Assembly: GCA_015832175.1 (NCBI GenBank)
Contig: WJXW01000015.1
Span: forward strand, 1,488,001-1,552,000
From: Paraphaeosphaeria minitans
Taxonomy: Eukaryota > Ascomycota > Dothideomycetes > Pleosporales > Didymosphaeriaceae
DNA length: 64,000 nucleotides
Direction: 5' to 3'
The translations under genes were made by a program, and so were the position numbers. This document shows positions 53,441 to 64,000 of the stretch, piece after piece (position 1 is the stretch's first letter; every line of letters starts with the position of its first letter). The notes under the pieces were generated by a model. The model was not told the origin of the DNA, made no database searches, and saw only the letters and a program-made list of their open reading frames with translations.

Positions 53441-55096
53441 ACAGCGCTGATCCGTCAGCATGAACGTCATCAGGTTCGGCAGAAAGGGGTTTGCCCCAGT
53501 CCAGAGTCCGTTTCGTTCATTCGACGGATCACAAGAAGCAAGTACGTCTATTTAGTTCCGGTATACAATGTGTTGGAAAAAACCTGCTTCATGGTGGCTG
53601 AGGATAGTGACTAGATAATTGAAGTTCGTTAGCGACGGGACAGCCATGCTGCTCCATGCTAACCAAGGCGCTTACACCCTAGACTCCAGTGAACAGGCTC
53701 GATGTTGTCCATGCACGAGTACAGGTACGCACCCGGTGCAAAGCACAATTCCCGCATATTGTTTCGAAGCAGGAGCAAACACTCGGTGGGAAAGCAAATC
53801 CTCCCCGACTTACGAAAGATCTCATTTTTAGTGTGTCACCCTTGGTCACACGCTTGGCAGCGCGACCACGCCAATCGCAAAGCTAATACTCAAGGAAATC
53901 CTTTTGGGCTTGCAGATAACTCTTAAACGCATTTTCTCAGTATACTATATAGATGACGGACGGAAATGCCCATTCTTTACAACTTACCATCTACGCTACA
54001 TAGGGGAATGGAGATGCCTTCATTATCTTCTAGCCCTCTAGGATTCTATCGCGATCTAATTCGGTGCCTGAAACCTACTCTAGGCTCTTTGGATTCCCGT
54101 GATATATATTATCAAAGTTTTTCCGCGCGCGCGCACATTAGCCAAGGCGAATTCAAGTAAAGCTACTGCAAGAGTATCGCCTCCTTGGCGCTAAAAATTG
54201 CAGTGTAGAAGGATAGCGACATCAAGCAGTGTAGTGCAATGTCGCTACCCGTTGTCTTGGGTGCACAAGAAGCGATGGCTAAGCCATTATGGGTTCGAAA
54301 CACTAGACTTCATCTTAGTAGTATTCATCACTTCATGCTCGGATCATCGTGACAGATGCGTGTAGCCACAGCCAAATGACCGGAAACCAAGTGAGCGACC
54401 ATCTACATTTCTTGAGTCTTGAAGTCCGCATTGATATGGTTGACAGTGCGTTCTCACGGAAAGAAAATCTCGACAAAAGATGGACGTTAAAGGATATGGA
54501 ACAACAGAGTTCTGGGGCACATATTTCGGCATAATCCTACCATTCCTTCCAAGCCTAATCGCATCCAGGTACTGATCTGTTGACACTAACTTTCTGTTGT
54601 TTGGAGCCTAAATCAGATATCGAAAATACTCTTAATGGTACTACATGAAGACAGCTTCTATCGGCCTGCTAGTTACCACAACTTACTTCTAGTATAGTGG
54701 GAAAGAAAAGCCCTAACCCCGATTTCACCAGAATCCTCACGCTCTATGAATAGGCGACTTCTGGGACATCTTTTTCGCGCGTTGCCGTTTCCACCGATCC
54801 AAGCCCCAGCAGAAGAAGAACCATACCATTTCTCTAGCTTTGCGACGACTAGCGAACGGTTAGAAATTTCGTTGGGTGAATTGAGTTGCGCAGGCGGCGC
54901 ATACCTTCCTAGGTTTAAGATGTAGCCAGTCGATGGACGCTTTCGGCGAGCAGGAGGCAGCAACCAGTGAGCGGTCCGGCGAAACGTCCGGGGAAGTGAT
55001 GTTTTAAGGTCTTGGGCATCCCTGATTACGATACGTTCGAACCTAGCTTTGCCGCTAGGTTTATCTCACGGCTTATGCGTTATGATAACGCGGCTC

Positions 55097-55176
55097 TGGA
55101 ATTCCAAACAACGGTATTCCACATTGATGGAATTCCAAATCCATATTTCATGGAATTCCGAAACGGTGGAATTCCA
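55097..55176. repeat. TGGAATTCCA palindrome cluster 2
   Basis: Palindromes at 55097-55106, 55128-55137 and 55167-55176, one-mismatch copies at about 55112-55121 (GGTATTCCA) and 55151-55160 (TGGAATTCCG): five sites in 80 bp. Confidence 0.75.
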
Positions 55177-56059
55177 CGATCCGCATGGTAAGCATTTGTC
55201 TCTAGTCACGAGACATATTATCACATTGGAACTACATCGGCTCGAGAAATTAATGACCTATGCCAGTACAAACGTGGCTCTTGATCAAGAGGAAGGCCCC
55301 GCATATGTCATTGTTGTGTCAGCAAACAGGATGATCAAGAAAGAGCTTAGTTCACCGAAAGAACGTTCGTCGTGCGTGCTTCTGCTCCAGCGGATCAATA
55401 CTAGATAACGGCGAAGCCACCCGATCAATGTTTGTGTGCAAAGACCGAATAACGAACGAAGCTATGAGCCTTTGTAAGGGCATTTTCACTACTATATTCC
55501 TCATCGCTACTGCGACACAAATCATTGGTCGAGGTGTGGAGCATCACATAGAAGGATTCCCTTTCACCGAGTGAAGCTAATTCTTGTACACCAGGAAGAA
55601 GACGCCTATGCATGCCGTCGGAAAGAACTTAGAGATCTGCGTGGAATCTCGGTTCCATCGTGATATGGTCTGAGGGATGGCCTTACAAGGACATACGATG
55701 ACGACTGTCGCAACTTCCTGGCCTCGCTAGGAGCTGACGAGGGTGGCAATGTCGCGAGTTTCTGCATCTACGCTACAGGGTCGCTCGCTTTCGTGCGTGC
55801 TACTTCCAAGATTAGGGTAGACCAAAACTACGTACGCATCGCAGCGATCTCACATTTGATGACCACGTGCGGGAACACATGCCGCCGCTTGGAAGCACTC
55901 GGGGCGCGATGCGATTACCGCCAAGCAGGATTGAACTAACATCACACTCACCGCGCTGATTATGTATGGACCAGTGGACCACGCGGCATTGTTGGGGCGC
56001 TGCACATGGACGAGGCAATTTCCACCACCAGCTGAACCCAAGCGCTAATGCAGTCCACT

Positions 56060-57411
56060 TCACTCTGTCAATCCCTTATATATCAATCCTTCTATGCCAG
56101 CAACGAATTCTACCCACCTTGCGTCCCCAAATGGGAAGAAGTTGCCCGTCATGACGACCGCGAAACCCATCTTCACATCGACCCAGTAATCCGTGCTTGC
56201 AGCTCCATACCAATAGATACTACCCTCGCTCCTGCCTTTCAACCCGCCTCGGAGTATCCTATCGGCACCTTGTATAGCGCAACCCAGTCCGAAACCGCCT
56301 GCAGGGTCTAGGTGAGGCTCTTGTAGATCCACATGATTCATCATGGAAAGATCGGTGCTACGTATGTTGCCCCATCCGTTTTTCAGATGTTTCGTTAATT
56401 GAACCTTCCCAATTTCCGCTACACTTTCGGTGGACAGCACTCGAACTCCACTCACAGGGTCCTGTTTGACACGTGGTCAGTCAGCCTCTTGCCACTGCGT
56501 GTCCGGAAAGTTCGACTTACCACGCCGCCATTCTGCGGCAGAAGAATAGTCAGCAAGCGCCCAAGATCTGCAACGCATGATACTACTCCCATGGCTCCCG
56601 TTTCGACGTGGTGGCCCCCTATCGGCCATGTGTCGTCTCTCGTGACTCTCAGACGGGGCACGAGACCAAACCCACCAAGCACCCTAAACCTCGTTGGCCA
56701 GTGATCTGTTCCTTCCCCAGTCGGCATGGAACCACTTCGTCCGCCCGAGTATCCAGACCGCGTGACTCCCATCTTTGCAAACAAATTTTGGTGGAACACA
56801 TCGCCCAATGCTCGATGCGTGACACGTTCCAGGAGCACACCCAACCAATCGAATCCCTGGCCATAGCTGGCATGCGTGCCTGGCTGCCACATCAGAGGTG
56901 ACTGCAAGATCGTACCGTAAGGCTCAACCGTCTCGTTCTCGTCATCGAAGCCACGCCCCAGGTATTCACGCAGGCGAGCATTGAACAGCGAATGGCCAGT
57001 CCCGTTTGTATGGTTCAAGAGCATCCTGGGCGTGATATCTGTGTGTTGCTTCTCAAAGTTCAACAGTGAGCTCTTGTCCTCCTTCCCTCGCACCGATCCC
57101 GTCTCAGCCAACACTCTCTTCGCTTCAAGCTCCGGTAAATGGCGCTTGATGATGAAGTGATCATCAAGCGAGAGAGCGTTGCTGTCAACGAGTTGCATGA
57201 AAGCGATCGTGCAAACAATCTTTGTCACAGAGTACACGTCGAAGAGAGTTTGAGTGCTGTGTCGGTGTGAAGCGTAAGAGAAGAGCGTGGCATTGTTGTG
57301 ATCGACAACGTGGACAATGGCTCCTGGGAGACATGCCTCTGGTCCGCTCGTGGCGACATCGATGTATTCGTGCAGCAAGGCAGCGACAGACGGCTTGAAC
57401 AGGAGAGGCAT
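56060..57411 (-). CDS. Serine beta-lactamase-related (class C/esterase-like) protein, two exons
   Basis: Exon 1 57411-56521 (297 codons), a 59-nt GTAAGT...CAG intron, exon 2 56461-56060; 430 aa. The S-x-x-K nucleophile motif is in FDVYSVTKIVCTIA (Ser61, Lys64). The second-box region reads ITPRMLLNHTNGTGHSLF, and the Tyr box is GTHASYGQGFDWLGVLLERV. The C-terminal third carries GGFGLGCAIQG and the final strand FAVVMTGNFFPFG. Fungal members are mostly esterases or hydrolases of natural esters, amides or lactones, not antibiotic-resistance enzymes. No signal peptide is visible, so it is probably cytosolic. Frame and splice phase are clean and the gene looks functional. Confidence 0.82.
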
Positions 57412-58733
57412 GGCTCGTGATCGGACTCGTCGGTCACGATTAGGCGAGAACGTTCGGCTTTTGCGATGCGATTGAAAGACGCCAATAACCCGTACTTAAG
57501 GTCTTGTTTGATGTCCCAATGTCTGTCTTCCGATCAAGCTGCATGTACCACAACCTCGGGGACGACCGATGTTCCCTCTCTCGTTCGTCTTTGCTTATGC
57601 TGTTACATCCAGCCATAAGGAGGGCGGTCTAACTTTGACACGAACAATCGAAAGGGGACAGTACACGGCACAGGGCACACGCCTTGGCACAGAGAAAGAA
57701 CGCAATCACATGATTGTTTTGATCGTATGGACATGAATTCGTGAAGATCTTGCGCGCTTAGTGAATGTACAGCTACGGTATTGTCAGCTACTGGTGGATC
57801 AGCAAAATTACGCTCTGTGCCAAGACCGTGTGCCGAGGTTGCTAGTGTTGATATTTAGTGTTCCTGCTTACCGGCGCCATATGTAAATAAGCAACTTTTC
57901 CCTCCGACGCTGGCGGTACGGGTAATCGTGATGGCTGCGCTGTGAACTAATAAGCTTTCAGCTCTCGATAGCGACAACTTCCCCCTCACTTCCCAGTCTC
58001 TGCAAATCACTTTCGCTTACACTACGAAGCCTGCGGCTTGACTCGGTCAGGTCATTACCGAGCAACATTGAAAGAGACACATGGAAAACCATTCTCCCAT
58101 ACATTGCTGCGAACTTGATCACTTAGAATGTGATGATCTCAAAGACTGGCTATAAGACATATAGAGCTTCACTCTTAACGAATAGTCAAAGTATCTTAGC
58201 AACTATGAAGTGATGGTAGACGGCTTGATTATGATAGCAGCTTATTATCAGATGGCATGTTATTCAGGTGAACGAGTCCGGAGGGAGAGGCAATCAACTC
58301 GCCAAGAGATGACGCAGGGGCTTCCCATCTCGACTTGGATAGGGTGCCACTGGCCATAACCTACAAGACTTCCAAAGCGTCTACCTGCGCTTACAGCAGC
58401 AGGTGAATGCGGTCAACAATAAGCAGAATCATCGTCATTGTTCATGATCTTATCAACGAACACAACACAAACATCTGTCTGATCTCAGTATCCAAATATG
58501 AATTGAGTCAGCATCAACGAAGGTCGTAAGCTCGCCTCCAATGTGAAGGTGTGGTGAGGCCGATTATTCGGCATATCTCATAACTTCACTTCTGGCGCTT
58601 TTGATGCTGATGATTTGGACACTCTTATAATGTAGTGTCATCAGCCTCCAGGATTGTCCTGATCATATTTGGGATATAAACATTCATGGGTCGCCATTGA
58701 AGTCTCTCGAATCATTCAGCTACAATCCTCAAC
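57412..58733. other. Intergenic, no gene seen
   Basis: 1.3 kb between diverging starts of the beta-lactamase-like and ankyrin-like genes. No open frame over 60 codons is listed here. It could carry promoters for both, but I see no specific element. Confidence 0.45.
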
Positions 58734-59384
58734 ATGGAGCAGATCATATACTTGAGACAACAGCAAGAAGTAACTGACCTGGTCCTGCATTTTGGTAGAA
58801 GTAATACGGCAACTACGAAAACATTGGAGTCGATGCTGGTGTCGAACAAGAACCCTGCCCTAATCACAGACAACGAAGGCTGTTTGTCTCCCCTACAGCT
58901 AGCAATGAGACTGGGCCATGATAGTTTGGTTGAAATCCTCCTCAACCATGCATGTCTTTATCACGCCGACGCAGAGCTTTATCTAATGGAAGCGGTATAC
59001 ATAGGACGTAAACACACTCTTCGTCACGTAGCGAAAGCTATTGTCAGATGGGGAATAGACCTTCTGTCTCTGCAATTGGGAAATGACCTCGGGTCCAGCT
59101 TTTTCTACACAGTTGTGGAGCGTCCAGAGCTAGCGTGCATAATGCTCGAGATTGCACAAAAAAACCAGCCGAAGACAGTTCCGTACGCTGTGAACGAGAC
59201 TGTGAAAGGGAAACGGCTGCTAAGGATGGCAATACTCAACAACGACCTGGATATGGTGAGACTTTTGACAGGAGCCGGTGCAGACACGAGCAAATTAGAT
59301 CGCTCTGTCGGTTCAAACATTGGCAGAGCAACTCAGATCATGTATGTAGTCCACTATGGAATTAACACTAGTAAAGGGGTCTGA
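58734..59384 (+). CDS. Ankyrin-repeat-like hypothetical protein, 216 aa
   Basis: Single frame from ATG at 58734. Two stretches fit ankyrin helices: GCLSPLQLAMRLGHDSLVEI followed by LLNHACL (about residues 49-75), and LLRMAILNNDLDMVRLLTGA followed by GADTSK (about 161-186). Between them are less regular helical segments (YLMEAVYIGRKHTLRHVAKA). Ankyrin repeats mediate protein binding. The sequence ends soon after the last unit, so it may be the remnant of a longer ankyrin protein, but there is no internal stop or frameshift. Confidence 0.55.
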   Translation: MEQIIYLRQQQEVTDLVLHFGRSNTATTKTLESMLVSNKNPALITDNEGCLSPLQLAMRLGHDSLVEILLNHACLYHADAELYLMEAVYIGRKHTLRHVAKAIVRWGIDLLSLQLGNDLGSSFFYTVVERPELACIMLEIAQKNQPKTVPYAVNETVKGKRLLRMAILNNDLDMVRLLTGAGADTSKLDRSVGSNIGRATQIMYVVHYGINTSKGV

Positions 59385-59859
59385 ATAACGCAAAGTTGAC
59401 TGATAGCTCATATCGGCCACGACAACGTATGGAGCATCTTCATCTCGAAGACCTTCTTGGGCAACCGGCCTGTTCATGGATGCGACCCTGACTGGCTCAA
59501 CTGAGTTGACAACAGAATCATGACGTATGGGCTGCTTCGAACGACCGGAAGCTACAGGAGCCGGAGACTGGGTGGGGTTGACACGCTCAAGTTCGAGAGA
59601 ACTGGATTGCTGACGAGCAGCCTGCGTTGGTTCGGGAATTGCTGGACTGATTGGCGGGAAACGCTACTGTCACGAAGGTCTCTTCCAGTTTCTCACCGGG
59701 ATATAAATTCCGAAAGTCGGTTTTAGTGCACCTTAGTGTGTCGTGTTCTAAATAATTAAGTAGAACATCTCTCCACCGCTTGAGCATTACGTCGCGCTCA
59801 GGTACTTGGGGCAAGTGGATGGAGAGCGTCGCAACCAGTTCAACATTCTAAGCCTGTTA

Positions 59860-60444
59860 GATTTCACTTAGAGAGAATTTTGCTATTTCGGTACACGTTG
59901 TCTTTCGCATCCGACGGAGGAGTGTCACCATCAAATGATTTGAACTCAACTTTACCGGACCGATCTTTATCATTGATTCCCTAATCAGGCTCTGTAGTGG
60001 TCATCAAGGGTTGGGGATTTGGCAGCTGGGTCGTCTCAAAGCCAGCGCTCTACACCGCCATGAGTGTCCGGTTTTTCGCCCTTTCCTACCAGACCGCGGG
60101 AAAAGTGACGCCAATTACTATGTTGAACAATTTCCAGTTATCTTCGCCGAAGCATTTGTGCGCGTGCTGAAAGAAGTGTTTCCTCAGGCACGATAGATAC
60201 CCGTTTACTATCCGATCGATTTCGTCTGTTGTAGTAGAGTCCGGGTTGTCTAATTCCAGCGTGAAGTTCACATGGCGCTTAACATATGTCTGAATGCCAT
60301 AGCCCAGTAACCATCTTTCTCTTCGTCCGCAATTTCGGTAGGCATCTTCTCGGTATTCGCGGTTCTGGTGGAGCCCTTTGGCCAATCAACGATGTGATTG
60401 ATAATGATATCTGTCGCGTGTTCATTTGTGACAGAGAATGACAT
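59860..60444 (-). pseudogene. Hsp70-like (Hsp12A-type) ATPase fragment
   Basis: From ATG at 60444 the minus strand reads TDIIINHIVDWPKGS and EKMPTEIADEEKD, then shifts frame to WLLGYGIQTYVKRHV, followed by YLSCLRKHFFQHAHKCFGED and VTFPAVW, a stop, ERAKNRTLMAV, a stop, SAGFE and PQPLMTTTEPD. This order is that of the N-terminal ATPase half of fungal Hsp70-like proteins (W-P-x-S; K-x-P-T-E-I-A; x-P-A-V-W-S-x-x-A-K; T-E-P-E). The initial phosphate-binding segment and the entire C-terminal half are missing. At least one frameshift and two stops make it a pseudogene. Confidence 0.7.
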
Positions 60445-61034
60445 CGCTGCTCAATGTTGCTGTAAGTTTTACAAATGCCATCATATGTATCAACGGCTCT
60501 TGATACAAGAATAGGTAGTCCCGAAATATAGACCTATACTGCCACGTCAGCTAGTATTCGAGAAAGACGAATCAACGAAATAACATCACTAAGGGAAGAT
60601 CCAGAACTAGAGCGTACCAACGACAAGCTTAGGAGTCTTATATGCAATCGGCCATGGGCCTGTCGCGCCTATAGGATCCGCATTGTCCCCGGACTGGAAG
60701 AGAACCGTTCAGCGGCCGGCAAAGAGAAGTTGCTAAAAATATCGAGTCCCCGGATTCTGTCACGACCTTCAGCTATAGATTCTAATTCTCGATCTCCTAT
60801 GCCAAGAGCTTTCGCGGGCTCGCTCAGGATCTTGATTAACGCCATTAAATCGTACAATTTTGTTTTTCCCATGACATGCAGAATCTGGAGCACCCATTCT
60901 CTTGCATGTGTTGTAGGTCTTAACTAAATGTGAGAAGGTGCTTGAAAATGTTCATCTTGCAACAAACTTTGATGCGCGCTCATGAAAGGGCGGGGTTAAG
61001 CCAATACTCGGAGTTAGCCGCATGCACTGACGTA
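60445..61034. other. No gene assigned
   Basis: A 74-codon minus-strand frame (60669-60893; GKTKLYDLMALIKILSEPAK) looks protein-like but I cannot name it. The text at 60945-61020 resembles 52140-52215. Confidence 0.35.
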
Positions 61035-61076
61035 CCGTATCTTGGCAGTCAGTGCAAGCCGGCACTCAATGCACGC
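61035..61076 (+). repeat. Pogo left TIR
   Basis: 42 bp starting CCGTATCTTGGC; mirror of 63116-63157 with two mismatches. Confidence 0.9.
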
Positions 61077-61123
61077 CCCGCCCATGCAACACCATAACTC
61101 TGCAACGCCGCAGCTCCACCAAT

Positions 61124-62995
61124 ATGGATCCAATTAAGGCTGCGATTACGGCAATCGAATTGCGAGAACTAGATGAACAGCTTGTATACTAGAGATATGC
61201 TGATCTGTTTGGTGTTAATCGATCTACACTATCCTGGAGACACCGAGGCGTCACAGGCCTACGTGAAGATGCCGACGAACAACGACGCAACCTCACCTAT
61301 AATTGGGAGATAGAGCTTCTACAATACATTAAAAAACCCACTGAGGGTGGCCTTGCACCTACACGTCAGATAATATAGAGCTTTGCCTCTACAATAGCTG
61401 GAAAGCAGGTCTCTATTTAGTGGGTTGATTATTTCACCCAACAGAACAAGGAATCCTTGATATCTCGATGGACTGCCGGCATCAATCGTAATCGCCACTA
61501 ACCTAATTCCCCACCCAAATACGAGCTCTACTTCGGCCTCCTACGTGATAAGATAGCCCAGTATCTAATTGAGGCCCGAGATATGTACAATATCGATGAG
61601 AAAGGCTTCCTGATTGGTATCACCTCCCGCTCAAAGAGGATCTTCGACAGGCCTCTGTATGAGGCCCACGCTGTACGGCAGGCTATCCAGGATGGTAACC
61701 GTGATTAGATATCACTTATCGCCTGTATCTGCGCGGATGGGACTTACCTAGACCCAGCCCTAATCTATCCGGCCACCTCTGGCAACATACAATCCACGTG
61801 GGTGGAGAATTTAGATCATGATCACCATCGCGCCTTTATCACCTCTTCTGAATCTGGCTGGAGCAACAATCAGATCGGGCTGGCATGGCTAGAGCAGGTG
61901 TTTGATCGCCTCACAAAACAGAGGTCTAGGAGATATCGATTGTTGATCGTCGACGGCCATAGATCTCACCTCACTATAGACTTTATCGATTACTGTGACC
62001 GCAATAGGATCCTCCTAGCCATCTATCCACCTCATGCGACCCATACGCTGCAGCCTCTTAACGTATCTATGTTTAAGCCTCTATCAACAGCGTATTCAAA
62101 TGAGCTATTGGCATTTATCCATAGTAGTCAGGGCCTACTATCCATCGCGATGGGAGACTTCTTCAGGCTTTTCTCAAGTGCCTGGATCAATACGATAAGG
62201 CCTCAATTGATATTTAGCGCCGTTGAAGCTACAGGCATATCGCCACTCAATCCAGCGAGGATCCTTGATAGGTTTGATCAATCAACACCATCTGATCAAG
62301 GAACACCTAATAGCTCAACGTCGGCCCTCAGCGCGTCAGATTGGCAGAAAATCAATCAACTCCTAAAGGCTGTTGTTAACGTAGGAGGTGATAATTGGGC
62401 TAAGAAGCTAAGCCAAACTGTACACTATCTTACTATCTAAAAACAGCTCTTAGAGGAGGAGAACAAGCATCTACGAGAGGCCTTAGTAACTAAGAAACGC
62501 CTCTCAACGCGAGGTAGGCCTCTGCCTCTTGATTAGAGCGATAGCTATCATGGAGGAGCTGTTTTCTGGTCACCTCGCAGCGTACAGAGGGCCCGTGATC
62601 GTCAACACTAAGATGATCTGGATAAGGAGCGAAAACAGCGTGAAAAAGCTGATCAGATGGAGGCCCGTAGGGCCAGCCAATAGCTTAAGGCTAGATTACT
62701 CTATGAGAGGCGTGTTGCGCGATCAACTGCCAGGGAGGCGCGCGCAAGGCAGAGGGCCGATAAGGCTATCCAGAAACGCCTTGATCAACAGGCCCGTAGG
62801 GCCCGAAAACAACACCAACAATCGATCAAAATAGCTCGGTCAGCTCCTAAGAAGCCTTCAACACCTCGTAAACAGGTAATTAGGCCCACGCAGGCCCTCA
62901 GTGGAGCTGCGGATCTAGATGAGGTTGCATCGTCGGCATCAACTCCATTAACACGCCGGGGCCGCCTGGTCAAAACACCAAGTAGATACAGATAA
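61124..62995 (+). pseudogene. Pogo-family DDE_1 transposase with nine nonsense codons
   Basis: One frame runs from ATG at 61124 to TAA at 62995 (about 623 codons) with nine internal stops and no frameshift. The N-terminal HTH is RYADLFGVNRSTLSWRHRGV; the catalytic region is MYNIDEKGFLIG (first Asp), LLIVDGHRSHLTIDF (second Asp) and HTLQPLNVSMFKPLS, where family members have Asp in place of that Asn. The C-terminus is a long basic, Gln/Arg-rich coiled coil (AREARARQRADKAIQKRLD). Most stops sit where Gln fits (CAA/CAG), one where Trp fits. Only point changes of C-to-T/G-to-A type are seen, as expected of repeat-induced point mutation. Confidence 0.88.
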
Positions 62996-63115
62996 TATGA
63001 TCACATAGAGACTATCTACGTGCCCTACAGGCCTCAACTCCAGAAAATCCCGTGTTAATCGTATTTGTGGGCGTCTCTACAGCCTCATATTACTGGGGCC
63101 GGATTTTGCTGTTGC

Positions 63116-63157
63116 GCGTGCATTGACTGCCGGCGTGCACTGACTGCCAAGATACGG
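63116..63157 (-). repeat. Pogo right TIR
   Basis: Ends ...GATACGG followed by TA; reverse complement of the left TIR with two mismatches. Confidence 0.9.
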
Positions 63158-63739
63158 TACCTAGCTCGCGTGCACTAGCCGGATAGGTGCCAAGGACACC
63201 CCCGAGCCAGGCAGTTTGCGCCATCCTGCTGCTGGGGAGCAGGACTGCGCATAGCATCCGTATGCGATGATCAAGCATTGAGACTACTCTAGCTACCACC
63301 ATAATAATGCGGGAGAAGTCTAGCGCGGCTTGTAATCCGTGAGCTCCACGCTATCAATCCCACGTCATCTCGATCTCCTTCAGCAAGACATGATAGCATA
63401 CATAGCGCAGGAGGATATGTTTATGCAGCATCATTAAGTATGCTTACGCATAGGCGACAATGCCGCTAAGCTAACGGGCATTGCCAAGGCGTGTCTGGCG
63501 CCGTGTCGGAGTTTTTCCGGACCAAGCCACAAGCATCAGCGGCGGCCGGTAGGAGCGCGTTTTCGCTCCGCGGCACTTTGGCAATGCGTCTTTGGCATCA
63601 AAGAGCCAACAACCCTGGAGATTCTGCGGGGTCGGCACGGTGCGTGTTGGCAGAATCAGCAGCAGATAGCATTCTGGAAGATTCCTCGTCTAAGTTACTT
63701 ATTCTGCTATGAGCGTCAGCAGTATGGAGCGCATAGGAT
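63158..63739. other. No gene recognised
   Basis: Flank of the pogo element and a GC-rich stretch (63490-63600) without a supported frame. Confidence 0.35.
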
Positions 63740-63990
63740 TCGTGGCATCTATGGTTTCCTCCACTTGGCGATGTCATATGGAAATTTTCGTCCCACTTGC
63801 TGCACGGTGAGCATAAGCAGGATGGAAGAATCAGTATTGGTGGAATCTATGGGTCTCCACTTTGGTCAGCATGTGAAAAGTTCGTCCCCCACTTGCTGCA
63901 CAGTGAGATAAGCCGGATGGAAGAAATAGTATTGGTGGAATATAGGGATATCTACTTGGTGACGGTCAGCAGCACATGGCACGAGTAGAA
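63740..63990. repeat. Imperfect 96-bp tandem repeat, about 2.5 copies
   Basis: CACTTGCTGCACGGTGAG at about 63794 recurs as CACTTGCTGCACAGTGAG 96 bases later. Each is followed by ATAAGC(A/C)GGATGGAAGAA, AGTATTGGTGGAAT, and then ATCTACTT/CTCCACTTTGGT. An earlier, more diverged unit starts near 63740. Part of the array is open in a plus-strand frame, but I would not call it a gene. Confidence 0.7.
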
Positions 63991-64000
63991 AAAAACCTTC

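Larger units (their letters stand above)
53236..56059. other. No gene recognised; flanked by palindrome clusters
   Basis: Holds the two TGGAATTCCA clusters (listed separately), an alternating CG run near 54124-54133 and short frames without motifs. Confidence 0.35.
61035..63157 (+). mobile_element. Pogo-type DNA transposon, 2123 bp, RIP-like mutated
   Basis: 42-bp TIRs (CCGTATCTTGGCAGTCAGTG...) differ at two positions and are flanked by TA (61033-61034 and 63158-63159). The single transposase frame fills the element. Complete ends with a point-mutated gene indicate an element silenced after insertion rather than a deletion relic. Confidence 0.9.

Overview
The window looks like an accessory, transposon-rich region of a filamentous ascomycete (Pezizomycotina) chromosome. 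Introns are 45-70 nt with GTAAGT-like donors, CTAAC-type branch points and YAG acceptors. The gene families are typically fungal: a HET-domain protein, a NACHT-WD40 NLR, F-box/2EXR-like proteins, a late sexual development (ferritin-like) protein, a fungal BTB protein and a P450. I cannot name the species. I saw no tRNA, rRNA or CRISPR.

Layout. 1-9.4 kb: HET pseudogene running off the left edge, a conserved-looking hypothetical gene, a two-exon APH-family kinase-like gene, a two-exon BTB gene between two opposed LINE 3' relics, and a broken P450. 9.4-16.9 kb: a diverged dispersed repeat, a class-3 lipase-like gene, an F-box-like pseudogene, an acidic ORF and a three-exon hypothetical gene. 16.856-20.305 kb: a complete Tc1/mariner-type element of 3.45 kb with ~185-bp terminal inverted repeats (TIRs), a TA target duplication, a DD34E transposase and a convergent accessory gene. 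Each TIR carries a mirrored 5' leader intron. The insertion lies in the stop codon of the upstream gene. 20.7-25.9 kb: a Fot1/pogo transposase relic beside a NACHT-WD40 relic, the block bracketed by a 28-bp inverted repeat. 27-28.8 kb: a dispersed repeat that truncates a late-sexual-development gene; a second copy lies at 40.9-41.8 kb. 29.6-33.9 kb: a membrane-protein gene with one frame lesion, and a large multi-exon gene broken by an 11-bp tandem duplication. 33.999-39.184 kb: a very young Ty1/copia retrotransposon whose LTRs look identical. Its gag ends in UGA-CUAG and pol follows in the same frame, which suggests stop-codon readthrough. 39.5-50 kb: a DWF1/DHCR24-like FAD oxidoreductase with an internal deletion, a 2EXR/F-box-like gene, a small bZIP-like gene and a truncated cyclin. 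50-64 kb: mostly gene-poor, with palindrome clusters, a two-exon beta-lactamase-like gene, an ankyrin-like gene, an Hsp70-like pseudogene, a pogo element bearing nine nonsense codons but no indels (a RIP-like pattern), and a 96-bp tandem repeat at the right end.

Taken together, genes of self/non-self recognition (HET, NLR), detoxification (P450, beta-lactamase-like, APH) and signalling are decaying among transposons. Several lesions are CAA/CAG to TAA/TAG or Asp to Asn changes, as expected from RIP-like C-to-T mutation. The two observations most worth follow-up are the two-gene element with TIR-encoded leader introns and the copia element's apparent UGA-CUAG readthrough. All assignments are from reading motifs; no database search was possible.
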